From Candidatus Zixiibacteriota bacterium (GTDB lineage: Bacteria; RBG-13-66-14; B26-G2; WVWN01), in assembly GCA_030613505.1 (NCBI GenBank), contig JAUWLW010000019.1, forward strand, positions 1-52,482: a stretch of DNA of 52,482 nt, in the 5' to 3' direction. The notes below the pieces were generated by a model that made no database searches, was not told the DNA's origin, and saw only the letters and a list, made by a program, of their open reading frames with translations. The first letter of the stretch is position 1. Each line of letters begins with the position of its first letter. Positions 24,316-33,420 of the stretch are shown here, piece by piece. The position numbers and the translations under genes are program-made.

Positions 24316-24828
24316 TTACGTCACCCCCAGGATGGCATCTTTGCGCTTGTCCAGTTTATCCCCGAACGCGCGGAGCTCCGCCTTCAACTCGCCGAGGGGT
24401 TTCTTGAAATCTTCGCCCGCGGCCGCGACAGCTTCGGCCTTAGCCAGGACGCCGTCGACAGCCTTCGCCAACCCCTCGTCGTACTCGTAGAGGCGGTCTA
24501 GCGCTTCCTCGTCCACGCGCGCCGCGTCGAAGAAGCCGGCGTAGCCGTACGAGGCGAATCCCAATCGGTCGACGACGGTCTCGAAGATGAGGTCGACGCG
24601 GTCGACGTCGTCGAGGTTATCCAGCTTCGTCTCCTCGACCAACTTATCGCGGACGTCGCGGAGCTTGTCGCGGCCGCCCCGCAACCGACCGGCGAGGTGT
24701 TCGCGCAAGAACTTGTCGGCCTCGCGCCTGGTCTCTTTTTCAGCGTAGCCGCGGTACCCGGGGACGTACTTCATCATCCAATCGATTATGCCCCGGCGTT
24801 TCCCGGCCACTTCGTCCCGATAGTCCAT
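24316..24828 (-). CDS. Conserved helical partner of the SPFH protein
   Basis: The 170-residue protein is almost entirely helical and charged, with no signal peptide. Near the start is K-Y-V-P-G-Y-R-G-Y-A-E-K-E-T-R-R, which resembles a motif in small proteins often found beside SPFH/zinc-ribbon genes; I cannot name the family. The ATG at 24828 follows GGGAG; an earlier ATG by 16 codons lacks a site. Its stop abuts the SPFH start, so the two products probably interact. Confidence 0.7.
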   Translation of the reverse strand: MDYRDEVAGKRRGIIDWMMKYVPGYRGYAEKETRREADKFLREHLAGRLRGGRDKLRDVRDKLVEETKLDNLDDVDRVDLIFETVVDRLGFASYGYAGFFDAARVDEEALDRLYEYDEGLAKAVDGVLAKAEAVAAAGEDFKKPLGELKAELRAFGDKLDKRKDAILGVT

Positions 24829-24951
24829 AGCGTACGCTCCCGCGTTGAGGTGGTGGGTGATTTCCAGAAATTCCATTTACAAGCCGAATGGTCAACGGCG
24901 AAGCGGCAAAGAGCAACTTTCTCCTACATCCGGCAATAAACGAGTTTTTTT

Positions 24952-25839
24952 TCAACCGAGCTTTTTAACCAGCGCGACGCGCCGGCGCCCCGGCTTCATG
25001 CCGAACGAAGCGGCCAGTTCGGCCGCGGCCACGTTCTCTTCCGAGACCTCGCACTCGACCACGCGCGCGCCCCCCTCCCGCAAGACGTGCAGCGCCTGCT
25101 TCAAAAGTTTGAGCGCCAGGCCGCGGCGGCGCGCTTCAGGCCGCGTACCGACGTGCTGCATGTACGGCTTGCCCTCGCGGTCGGTCGTGAACAGGAACGC
25201 CAGCACGCGACTGCCCTCGGCGTACGCCAGCGACGCCCACGGCCCCCACTGCGACTGCGTAACGAGGGCGTGGAGGTCGTCCTGCGTGCGCGGCATATCC
25301 GGGAAGCACTCGTTGAAGGCGTCGGTAACTTCGCTCAGCGGCACGTTGACCAGGGGAACGACGCGCTCATCTTCCGGCGCCTCCATCGGCTCGTCGCCCC
25401 GCACCCACGAAACGACCTTCCCGGCCTCCCTCAGGCCGAAACCCTTCGCGAACTCGACGAAACGAGCGTCCTCCTCCGGCGTCTCGGCTGCGACGAGGCG
25501 CTCAAGGCCCAGCGCCCGGGCGTTCTTCTCCCAGGTCTCCATCAACACGCGCCCGATGCCGAGCCCCTGCGCCGCCTCGTCCACGACGATAAGGCAAATG
25601 GTCGCGCTCCCCTCCTCCCGGTAGTTATGGAAGACGAGCGCGCCGCGGACCTCGCCCCCCGCTTCCGCCACCGACGAACCCTCGCGACACGCGCGCGGGT
25701 GAAGGAACGCCGCACGCTGGAGCTCGAGGCTGCCCGTCGGCCACCCGGGGGGCGCGAACTCGGGCTTGTTATTTTCGAGCAATTGCCAGACGACGCGAAG
25801 GTCGCCGTGCTCCATGGGACGTACCTTGACCTCTTCCAT
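24952..25839 (-). CDS. Tandem GNAT acetyltransferase
   Basis: The 295-residue protein contains two GNAT domains, one in each half. The first has I-V-V-D-E-A-A-Q-G-L-G-I-G-R (acetyl-CoA loop near 84-97). The second has H-V-G-T-R-P-E-A-R-R-R-G-L-A (near 227-240). Two-domain GNATs include mycothiol-synthase-like enzymes; the substrate is not decidable. The start is an ATG with AGAAGAGG upstream. It is a separate minus-strand gene with a leader region of low GC (25870-25910). Confidence 0.85.
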   Translation of the reverse strand: MEEVKVRPMEHGDLRVVWQLLENNKPEFAPPGWPTGSLELQRAAFLHPRACREGSSVAEAGGEVRGALVFHNYREEGSATICLIVVDEAAQGLGIGRVLMETWEKNARALGLERLVAAETPEEDARFVEFAKGFGLREAGKVVSWVRGDEPMEAPEDERVVPLVNVPLSEVTDAFNECFPDMPRTQDDLHALVTQSQWGPWASLAYAEGSRVLAFLFTTDREGKPYMQHVGTRPEARRRGLALKLLKQALHVLREGGARVVECEVSEENVAAAELAASFGMKPGRRRVALVKKLG

Positions 25840-25948
25840 TTTTCGGCCTCTTCTTAAACGCCCTCCTTTCCTACCTAATTTAAAATAATATATCCGCCCC
25901 GCCGCCGCAAGGTTAAATAGCTTTTACGCGACCGTACCCGGAAGCCGG

Positions 25949-28354
25949 TCAGGGCCGCGGCATAGGTTTATTCCACGACGTGTTTATCAACGCTTTGTCC
26001 GAAGTCCGATAACTCTCCCCGTCGCCGGCACTCGCGACCAGGAACACGACGAAACGCGATTTAGCCGGGTACGCCCACCAATCCTCGATCGCGCGGTACG
26101 GGATACTCAACGTCGTGCCGTATACCGGGTTTTGGAAATTCGAGTAGACTTCCCCGGTGCCCGGCGCCGTAAAGCGGTCCAGCCGGTCCGCCGGAACCAC
26201 GAACACGACGTACCCGCCCGCGGCGTTCTCCACCGGGTCCCAGGACACCTTCAGCGCGTCGGCGCCGGTACCGAGAACCAACGCCGGCGGCGGCTCGAGC
26301 TTACGGACCGCCAACCCGGGCGACTCCGCCGCGGTTACTTCGACGCGGTTGCCGCGGCGGTCCTCGGCCCAAACGGTCACATCGCCGCCGGTCAAACGCG
26401 CCAATTCGTCGCCGCGGTACTCGCGGCTGAAGGTGAATACGCCGTCGCCGCCGGCGGCGTCCGGCGGTACGCCGTCGTCGGCGAGCTCAACTTCCTCGCC
26501 GTTCGGGAGCGTGGCCCAGATGCGTTCGAGGTCCATGTCGCGGTCGCGCGCCGCCACGGACACGGTGAGTACGGCGCGCGCCTCGCCCCCCGGGCCGGCG
26601 GCGAAGTTGTGAAGGCGCGCGTTGGCCGACGACAACGACGGCCCGTACGTCAGAATTACGTTTACCCGCCGAGCCGAGGCCGTCGAAACGTCGACCGACC
26701 TCGCCGCCACGCCCTCGGGCTCGCCCTTTCGCCACCGGCCGTCTTCATCTTCGTCGAGGGTGACCGCGACTTCGTATTTTCCGGCGGCCAGGTCTTCTAA
26801 AACGTACGTACCCGACTTGTCCGAGACGGTTATGGCGCTCGGCGCCTCCTCTCCCTCCGCCGTTGCTTTGACCAAAGCGCTCTCGGCCGTCAACATCTCG
26901 AACGTCACCGTTCCTTTTATCGTACGCGCAGGTTTAGGAGAGCTTGTCACTTCGAACGGTAACTCGAAGAACTCGCCCCAATTCCCGGCCGCGTCTTTGG
27001 CGTGGAAGTACGCGGCGTGTTTGCCTTTCTTTTTTACGCCCGCCCGGGCGAGGTCCAACACGTAGCGCTCGGCCGTAACGAACGAACTCATATTCCAATC
27101 GGCGCCCACGGCGTACATCTTAACGCCCGTACCGTCGGACCATATCTCGTCGAAGAAGACTTCGGCGCCGGCGACGAGCGAGCCCTCCGCGTCGGCGAAG
27201 GACGCCCGGACGTAGCACGCCGGCTGGCCTTCAGTCGGGTCCGGCGACAAAAGCGCCGCCGTCACGTCGGGGCCCTTCACGTCGGCCCGGGTAATTACGA
27301 CTTCCAAGTTCTCGAACCTATCGCCGCCGAGAATAGTGGGTAAGGCCGCGGCCTTCCCGGCCGAGAAGCCGTAACCGCCGACCAATTCGGCGACGCCGTC
27401 TTCGTCCTCATCGACCGCGGCGACCAAGTGATAGCTGGCCTTGGACTCGGAGTTGGGCGGCACGCCGCGCAATATGAAGTTACCTTCTTCGTCCGCCCGG
27501 GCGTAGCCGACCAACCGCCCCCCCTCCGCGACCGGGTCCGGCGAGAGCGACAGCCGGACTTCGACGCCGGCCGGCGAAACGCCTTCCTCCAGGATGCGAA
27601 CGCGGCCCGAAACTACCGCCTCTTCGGTGTCCTCGATGGTGACGAACGTGAACCTGCTCTCGCGGTAGAGCACGTTGCCCGCGAGGTCGGTCGCGGTATC
27701 CTTGACGACCGCGGTATACCGCGTAGCGTAGTCGAGCCGCCGCGCCGGCCTGAAGCGAAGAAGTTGCTCCTCGAAGCCCCCTTCGCCGGAAACCTCGGCG
27801 CCCAGATCGTCGTATAACGCCATCACGTCGGCGACGTCGGCCGCGGGCGTCATAACGTCGGTGAATTCGACCAGTATCTCGGGGTAAAGGCCTACTTTTT
27901 CGGCGCCGTCAGCCGGAAAAGTCGCCGCCACGGCCGGCGGCTTGTCGTCTTTCTCCTTCGATCCCTTAAAGCTCTTACTGTTGTCGCGCTCGATGCGGTT
28001 GCCGCCCGAGGCGTCGGCGACGTTACGCGCAACGAGTGTATACTTTGTACCGGCTTCCTGGTTGGCCGTAATTAAAGTCACCGAGTCCGCCCGGGTCACG
28101 ACGGCGGCCTCCACGTTCAACGTTTCCCCGGCATCGTCCACGATGGAATAATTACCGGATTCCCGCACCGTCGTCCCGTCCATCCCCTCGGAGAAGTATA
28201 TCTCGAGGTGGTTCGCGTCCACGGTCTCGACCTTCTTGAGCCGCGGCGGTTCGTCGTCCTCGACGCGGTCGCGGCCGGGTGGCAAGCCTACGCGGGCGCA
28301 GTTTCCTAGGAGAAACGCCGACAAAACGCCGGCGACGTATACCCGTCGGTTCAT
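25949..28354 (-). CDS. Large lipoprotein with Ig-like domains
   Basis: The 801-residue protein starts M-N-R-R-V-Y-V with a lipobox (F-L-L-G-N-C, Cys about 19). Two Ig-like (Big_5-type) domains follow (about 35-125 and 128-245, each with a P-P-x-[LV] start and E-I-[YL]-[VF] strand). Carboxypeptidase-regulatory or CNA-B-like segments come next (V-S-G-R-V-R-I-L-E-E-G and I-K-G-T-V-T-F). It probably sits on the outer membrane; no enzyme motif. The ATG overlaps the mutM stop (ATGA), so it is the last gene of the lptF operon. Confidence 0.8.
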   Translation of the reverse strand: MNRRVYVAGVLSAFLLGNCARVGLPPGRDRVEDDEPPRLKKVETVDANHLEIYFSEGMDGTTVRESGNYSIVDDAGETLNVEAAVVTRADSVTLITANQEAGTKYTLVARNVADASGGNRIERDNSKSFKGSKEKDDKPPAVAATFPADGAEKVGLYPEILVEFTDVMTPAADVADVMALYDDLGAEVSGEGGFEEQLLRFRPARRLDYATRYTAVVKDTATDLAGNVLYRESRFTFVTIEDTEEAVVSGRVRILEEGVSPAGVEVRLSLSPDPVAEGGRLVGYARADEEGNFILRGVPPNSESKASYHLVAAVDEDEDGVAELVGGYGFSAGKAAALPTILGGDRFENLEVVITRADVKGPDVTAALLSPDPTEGQPACYVRASFADAEGSLVAGAEVFFDEIWSDGTGVKMYAVGADWNMSSFVTAERYVLDLARAGVKKKGKHAAYFHAKDAAGNWGEFFELPFEVTSSPKPARTIKGTVTFEMLTAESALVKATAEGEEAPSAITVSDKSGTYVLEDLAAGKYEVAVTLDEDEDGRWRKGEPEGVAARSVDVSTASARRVNVILTYGPSLSSANARLHNFAAGPGGEARAVLTVSVAARDRDMDLERIWATLPNGEEVELADDGVPPDAAGGDGVFTFSREYRGDELARLTGGDVTVWAEDRRGNRVEVTAAESPGLAVRKLEPPPALVLGTGADALKVSWDPVENAAGGYVVFVVPADRLDRFTAPGTGEVYSNFQNPVYGTTLSIPYRAIEDWWAYPAKSRFVVFLVASAGDGESYRTSDKALINTSWNKPMPRP

Positions 28355-29187
28355 CTCGCGTTCGGCTCCGGTTGACATGACGGGCAATAATAGGTGCTCC
28401 GGCCGGGAGGCCACCGCAATCGTTTAATCGCCGAGCCGCATTTGCGGCAGCATTCGCCCTCGCGGCCGTAGACGGCCAGGGAGTTGCCGAAATCGCCGCT
28501 CGCGCCCGTCGGCGTGACGTAGTCGCGGAAGCTGGTTCCGCACGCTTTAACAGCTTTCTTGAGTACGGCTTTCGTGGCGCGGTGGACGCGGCGCAGCGCC
28601 TCGGCCGACAGGTCGACGGGCCTCGCCTTCGGGTGGACGCCGGCGCGGTGGAGGACCTCGTCGGCGTAGATGTTGCCGACGCCCGCGATTACCCGCTGGT
28701 TCAACAACAACGGTTTGAAAGCGCCGCGGCGCAACGCGAGCCGCGCGCGGAACTCGGCCCAGGAAACGTCGAGAGCGTCCGGCCCGAGGCGGCCGTCGCA
28801 CCAGCGCGCTACCTCTCGGTCCGGCGCGAGCATCGTCGTCGCGACGCGGGAAGGCGTCAAACGGCCCAGTCGCCGGGGGTCAACGTAAAGCAAGTCCAAT
28901 CCTTCGAACCTCAAAATCATGTGAGTATGTTTCGGCAACGGGCCGTTCGGACGGCGGCGCAATTGGCCGCTCATCCCGAGCGACACCAAAAGCGCCGTTC
29001 CTTCGTCGAAGTGGACGAGGACCTTCTTGCCCCGCCGGCTTACGCCGGACACGCGCGCGTCGACGGGGTACTTCGAAAGCCGCTCGCAAATACCTTTCGT
29101 TAAACTCCGAGCGCCCAGGAGCCGGCGGCCGCGTATCAGCGCATCGAGCCCGCGGGCTATGGTCTCGGCTTCGGGAAGCTCGGGCAT
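28351..29187 (-). CDS. mutM: Formamidopyrimidine-DNA glycosylase
   Basis: A base-excision repair enzyme removing oxidised purines such as 8-oxoguanine. The 278-residue protein starts M-P-E-L-P-E (catalytic P2 and E3), has L-G-M-S-G-Q-L-R-R, H-T-H-M-I-L-R-F, D-P-R-R-L-G and G-V-G-N-I-Y-A-D-E-V-L, and ends with the zinc finger C247-x2-C250-x17-C268-x2-C271. The ATG immediately follows the pyrD stop (TAGATG), and its own stop overlaps the lipoprotein start. Placement in an LPS/pyrimidine operon is unusual. Confidence 0.95.
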   Translation of the reverse strand: MPELPEAETIARGLDALIRGRRLLGARSLTKGICERLSKYPVDARVSGVSRRGKKVLVHFDEGTALLVSLGMSGQLRRRPNGPLPKHTHMILRFEGLDLLYVDPRRLGRLTPSRVATTMLAPDREVARWCDGRLGPDALDVSWAEFRARLALRRGAFKPLLLNQRVIAGVGNIYADEVLHRAGVHPKARPVDLSAEALRRVHRATKAVLKKAVKACGTSFRDYVTPTGASGDFGNSLAVYGREGECCRKCGSAIKRLRWPPGRSTYYCPSCQPEPNAR

Positions 29188-30111
29188 CTACTTCCTGTCT
29201 CCCCGCAACTTCCCCACCAGGAAGCTCAAGCCGTCGAACATCTCGCGCTTGACGTATTCTTTCAAACCGGCGACGATTTCGGCCGGCGCCCCAGGATTGT
29301 CGAACAGCGCCGTTCCCACCTGTACCGCTCGGGCGCCGGCGAGGATATAGGCCGCGGCCGCTCGCCAGCCGTCGACCCCGCCCGACGCGATTAAGTCGGC
29401 GCCGGTCTCCTTGTAAACGACGTGGACGAGCCGTAAATTTATAGGCCTGATAGCCGGGCCCGAAAGGCCGCCGTAGACGTTGCCCAGGACGGCCCGCCGC
29501 GCTTCCACATTCACCGCCATCGCCGGCACGGTATTGGCTATGGTAAGCGCGTCCGCGCCACCGTCCAGCGCGGCCCGGGCGACGGCCACTATATCCGTTA
29601 CCATTGGCGCGAGCTTAACCCACAGCGGCTTCCCCGCAACGTCGCGACAATCGGCGACCAGGTCGCGGAGCCCTTCCGCATCGGCGCAGAACGCCATCCC
29701 GCGCGCTTCGACGTTGGGACACGATACGTTCAGCTCGAGCGCGTCGACGCGTCTCTCCGCCGCCAACGCGGAACAGACGTCGCGGTACTCGTCCCGGCTC
29801 CGGCCGACGACGTTGGCGACGACCTTACACGGAAGGCCGTCGAGGGCCGGGAGTTTCTCGCGAACCAACGTGTCCAAGCCGACGTTTTCCAAACCCACGG
29901 CGTTGATTACGCCGGCCGGCGCTTCGGCGATGCGCGGCGGGGCGTTGCCCGGCCAGGGCTCGAGCGAAACGCCTTTCAAAACCACGGCGCCCACGGCGTC
30001 GAGGTCCACGAGCTCGAGCCACTCGTCGCCGTACCCGGCGCAGCCCGACGCGAGGACGACGGGCGTCGCCAACTCGAGGCCGCCCGCTTCGACTTTGATT
30101 TCGGCGTTCAA
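29188..30111 (-). CDS. pyrD: Dihydroorotate dehydrogenase, class 1B catalytic subunit
   Basis: Oxidises dihydroorotate to orotate in pyrimidine synthesis, passing electrons through PyrK to NAD. The 307-residue protein has V-V-L-A-S-G-C-A near 18, the substrate loop I-N-A-V-G-L-E-N (69-76), the catalytic cysteine in E-L-N-V-S-C-P-N-V (C131, typical of class 1B), and the FMN-site G-G-L-S-G-P-A and I-A-S-G-G-V motifs. The TTG start at 30111 overlaps the pyrK stop (TTGA) and follows AGAGGA. Confidence 0.93.
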   Translation of the reverse strand: MNAEIKVEAGGLELATPVVLASGCAGYGDEWLELVDLDAVGAVVLKGVSLEPWPGNAPPRIAEAPAGVINAVGLENVGLDTLVREKLPALDGLPCKVVANVVGRSRDEYRDVCSALAAERRVDALELNVSCPNVEARGMAFCADAEGLRDLVADCRDVAGKPLWVKLAPMVTDIVAVARAALDGGADALTIANTVPAMAVNVEARRAVLGNVYGGLSGPAIRPINLRLVHVVYKETGADLIASGGVDGWRAAAAYILAGARAVQVGTALFDNPGAPAEIVAGLKEYVKREMFDGLSFLVGKLRGDRK

Positions 30112-30932
30112 ATTTCCTCTCCGAGGCGGCCCCAGTCGACCGCGGCCGCGTCGACGAGCGGCCCTTCCTCGCAAGCGGCCACGTACGACCCGGCCGGCTC
30201 GCGGACGGGGACGGCGCACGAACGGCAGGCGCCGACGCCGCACGCCATCCTCTCCTCCATAAGGGCGTACCACCGCGCGTCGTCGCCTAGGATTTTGTGA
30301 AGTGCGACGTACATCGCGCGCGGGCCGCAAGCTATCACGGCCCGGCGGTACGGCGGCAAATCCTCTTTCAACGCCCTCGACATTAATTTCGTCTCGGCGG
30401 AGGGAATTCCCGGGATGAAATCGGCAGCGAGACCCTTAAGGCCGCTCGAGCCGTCCTCGGTTACCGAAGTTACGTCGACGGCTAAATCGCCTAGTTGGCG
30501 GCCCGCGTACAGCTGGGCCCCGGTCCGCGCGCCGTATACCAACGCGGCCTTACGCCCCGACCGCGCCGCCGTAGCGAGCGCGAAAAATATACCCGCGACG
30601 CCTATCCCGCCCGCGACGAACACGGAATCCTCGGGGACGTCGAACTCGCGGCCGAACGGGCCCGTAAGGTCGCAGCTTTCGCCCGGGGCCAGGCGGCAGA
30701 GCCTCCCGGTGCCTTCGCTTACCGGCCTAATCAGCAGCTCTATCTCTTCGTCGCCGGCGTCGAAGATCGAGAGCGGCCTGCGCAGCATAAAACCCGCGGC
30801 CGGGACCTTGGCGAGTACAAACTGGAAAGGTCGCGCCGCGGCGGCTATGCGGAGTGCGCCGAGCCGAAGCATACGCGCGTCGCCGTCGGCGTCGTTGGCG
30901 ATAACGGTCGCGATTTCCCTCACGTACGTCAT
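30108..30932 (-). CDS. pyrK: Dihydroorotate dehydrogenase electron-transfer subunit
   Basis: Partner of class 1B PyrD, carrying FAD and a 2Fe-2S cluster. The 274-residue protein shows the FAD motif R-R-P-L-S-I-F-D (51-58), the NAD-site G-G-I-G-V-A-G (108-114), C-G-P-R-A-M and the cluster cysteines C231, C236, C239 and C254. It lies 3 nt after the lptG stop and overlaps pyrD by 4 nt. Confidence 0.93.
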   Translation of the reverse strand: MTYVREIATVIANDADGDARMLRLGALRIAAAARPFQFVLAKVPAAGFMLRRPLSIFDAGDEEIELLIRPVSEGTGRLCRLAPGESCDLTGPFGREFDVPEDSVFVAGGIGVAGIFFALATAARSGRKAALVYGARTGAQLYAGRQLGDLAVDVTSVTEDGSSGLKGLAADFIPGIPSAETKLMSRALKEDLPPYRRAVIACGPRAMYVALHKILGDDARWYALMEERMACGVGACRSCAVPVREPAGSYVAACEEGPLVDAAAVDWGRLGEEI

Positions 30933-30935
30933 AGG

Positions 30936-32027
30936 TTAAGTCCGCGCCCGATAGAGCATCCCCAGACCTATCAGGCCGAATATCGTATCCGGGAGGAACG
31001 CCGCGACCAGGGGCGACAGCGTCCCGTCCTGGCCGAAGGCGCGCCCTACCGCCAACGCGCCCCATAACATAAAGCCGAGGAGAATCGCCAGGCCGAAGCC
31101 GTACGCCAGGCCGGCGCGGTGGCTCTGCAGCGCCAGCGGCGCCCCCAGGAAGATAACGATGAAGTTGGCCAAAGGCACCGAAATTTTTAAATAGAGCTCG
31201 ACCCGCTCCTTCGTGGCGCCCCCCCCCGACGACTCCAAATTGGAGATGTACGTCGCGAGCTCTTTGAACTTCATCGCCTCCGGGCTTTTCTCCTCGCGCA
31301 TGAAATCCTCGGGCGTCTCCAGGACGTCGAAATATTCCTTGTCGAAATATGAAATTGATATGTCGCCCGTCGCACGGAAAGTGCGCACCGAGCCATCGCG
31401 GAACTGCCACCGGTCGCCCCGCCATATCGCGACGCGCGCGACGATGAGGCGGCGGAGCTCCCCCGCCTCCGACTTCTCGATGATGCGGACGTCGCGCATC
31501 TGGTTGCGTATGCCGTCAAAGACGCGGATGTAATAAAAACGCCCCTCCTTGCCGCGGTAGGCGAGGTTGATGCGACGGATAGTTTTCAACAACGGTAACC
31601 TTTTAATATATACCGTCTCGATCTCTTCCTTGCGGGTATCGGCGTACGGTACCACGGTTTCGCCGAAGACGAAAACCCCCGCGCTTATGGCGAAGCCGAG
31701 CACGATAACCGGTAATATTATCCGCCGCAAGCTGATCCCCGCGGCGGTCATGGCCGTAATCTCCAGATTGCGCGACAGCGCCCCCAACGAAAACAGGACC
31801 CCGAGCAAGACCGCGATGGGGTTCATCCACTTGACGATGTACGGTATCATGCAGAGGTAGTACTTGACGACGACGCCCACGGGCACGTCGTACTCGAGGA
31901 ACTTCGAAACTTTCTCGAAGAGGTTTACGACCAGGAAGATCACGACGAACGCGAGGAGCGCGGTGAGCCACATCCGGAAGAACTCGAACGACAAATAGCG
32001 GTCGAGTATGCGGGGCCCTATCTTCAC
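30936..32027 (-). CDS. lptG: LPS export ABC transporter permease LptG
   Basis: Inner-membrane permease of the Lpt bridge that extracts LPS for transport to the outer membrane. The 363-residue protein has three N-terminal membrane helices (from L-D-R-Y-L-S-F-E-F-F), a periplasmic beta-jellyroll domain (about 130-270) and three C-terminal helices. The GTG at 32027 follows GGAGG and overlaps the lptF stop (GTGA). Assignment as LptG rather than a second LptF rests on order and on its D-R-Y-L start. Confidence 0.88.
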   Translation of the reverse strand: MKIGPRILDRYLSFEFFRMWLTALLAFVVIFLVVNLFEKVSKFLEYDVPVGVVVKYYLCMIPYIVKWMNPIAVLLGVLFSLGALSRNLEITAMTAAGISLRRIILPVIVLGFAISAGVFVFGETVVPYADTRKEEIETVYIKRLPLLKTIRRINLAYRGKEGRFYYIRVFDGIRNQMRDVRIIEKSEAGELRRLIVARVAIWRGDRWQFRDGSVRTFRATGDISISYFDKEYFDVLETPEDFMREEKSPEAMKFKELATYISNLESSGGGATKERVELYLKISVPLANFIVIFLGAPLALQSHRAGLAYGFGLAILLGFMLWGALAVGRAFGQDGTLSPLVAAFLPDTIFGLIGLGMLYRART

Positions 32028-33331
32028 CGGCCACCCTCCGCCGCGGAGCCGGCCTCTTCCTCCCGGGCCCAACGCGGCCGTCGCTTTTTCAAAATGGTCC
32101 GGATAAAAGGCCACCGGCGGACGTCGAGGAACCGGAGGGCCGCGAACGATACCCTACCGCGGACCGCGCGCGTCAAAAGCCACGCGCCCAACGCCGTGAG
32201 CAGGATGTTGGGGAGCCACATCGCCAGGAAGGGCGGCATCATGCCGCGGTCGCCGAAGGCCTCGCCGGCGAGGAGCATAATGTAATACAAGAGGAAAAAG
32301 CCGATGGAGAAGCTGAAGCCGGCTCCCTTGCCGCCGCGGCGGATGATTGCCCCCATCGGCGCGCCCACCAGGACCAACGCCGCGCAGGCGAACGGTATGG
32401 CGGTCTTCTTGTATATCTCGACCAGGTACTCGTTCTTGCGTCGCTCCAGCAACTCTATTTGCTGCAGCTGGTATTTCTCCTCGATGAACGTCGCCGTCCC
32501 CTCCGCCCGCGTCATAGCTATACCCTCGGCCAGCTTGTTTACCGCGGCGCGCATTTCGGCAGTCGTCATCTCGCGGTCGCCCTTGGCGGCGTGGGCGGTG
32601 CGGACCAGCGCCGATTCGAACTCCAGGTTGACGACCTGCTTGTCGAAACGTAGGCGCCGGTAGGTGTCGGGGGCGTCGGGCGAAACCTCGTGCATCTCGC
32701 CGTCGTAGAGTTCCAGTACGACGAGGCCGCGCACGTTGCGGGAGGCGACGCGGCCCCGGTCGGCGACGATCGTGCTTTTAAGGCGGCCGCCCTCCATCTG
32801 GAATATGGTTACGTTGCGCATCTCGCCCGTCCGGTCGTCCATCTTCTCGATGTACAGCTCGTAGCCGGGAAAGTCCTGGATGAAGACGCGCTCCTTGAGC
32901 TCGAGGTCGGGACGCTTCATGCCGATGGAGAGCATGAGGTCCTTGAAGCGCAGGTTGGAGGCGGGGACGACGCGGTCGATGAAGAAGAACATCCCGACGG
33001 CCATGATAAGCCCCACGACCAGCACCGGCCAGATAAGCCGGTAGAGGCTCACGCCGACGCTCTTGAGGGCCGTTATTTCGTTGTCGGAGGACAGGCGGCC
33101 GAAGGCCATCAGCGACGCGACCATCACCGCCATCGGGACCGTCATAGCGAGGAGGGAAGGCATGAAGTAGGAAAAAAGCTCCCCCACCGTCAATACGTCG
33201 ATGCCCTTCGAGATGATGAGTTCCATCATCTTGAAGATGCGCGCGAGTAGCAAGACCAGCGTCGCCGTAAAGACGGCGAAGACGAACGGCCCGACGTGCT
33301 CGACGATTATGTATCGGTGCAGGATCTTCAT
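32024..33331 (-). CDS. lptF: LPS export ABC transporter permease LptF
   Basis: Partner permease of LptG. The 435-residue protein begins M-K-I-L-H-R-Y-I and has N-terminal helices with S-Y-F-M-P-S-L-L-A-M-T-V-P and S-S-D-N-E-I-T-A-L-K-S-V-G (the coupling region to the LptB ATPase, not encoded here). A long periplasmic domain follows, then C-terminal helices (V-L-V-G-A-P-M-G). A C-terminal extension of about 40 basic residues is unusual. The ATG is 21 nt after a good -10 box. Confidence 0.9.
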   Translation of the reverse strand: MKILHRYIIVEHVGPFVFAVFTATLVLLLARIFKMMELIISKGIDVLTVGELFSYFMPSLLAMTVPMAVMVASLMAFGRLSSDNEITALKSVGVSLYRLIWPVLVVGLIMAVGMFFFIDRVVPASNLRFKDLMLSIGMKRPDLELKERVFIQDFPGYELYIEKMDDRTGEMRNVTIFQMEGGRLKSTIVADRGRVASRNVRGLVVLELYDGEMHEVSPDAPDTYRRLRFDKQVVNLEFESALVRTAHAAKGDREMTTAEMRAAVNKLAEGIAMTRAEGTATFIEEKYQLQQIELLERRKNEYLVEIYKKTAIPFACAALVLVGAPMGAIIRRGGKGAGFSFSIGFFLLYYIMLLAGEAFGDRGMMPPFLAMWLPNILLTALGAWLLTRAVRGRVSFAALRFLDVRRWPFIRTILKKRRPRWAREEEAGSAAEGGR

Positions 33332-33351
33332 AGCAGGCGCCTAATCGGCGA

Positions 33352-33380
33352 AGTATACAATAAAGCCGCGGCCCTGTAAA
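33352..33380 (-). promoter_or_regulatory. Promoter of the lptF operon
   Basis: TTTACA at 33380-33375, a 17-nt spacer and TATACT at 33357-33352, giving a leader of about 14 nt before the lptF ATG. Confidence 0.7.
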
Positions 33381-33420
33381 CGTCTAACGCCGCGGCCTAA
33401 AGTTACACTCTATTACAGAG

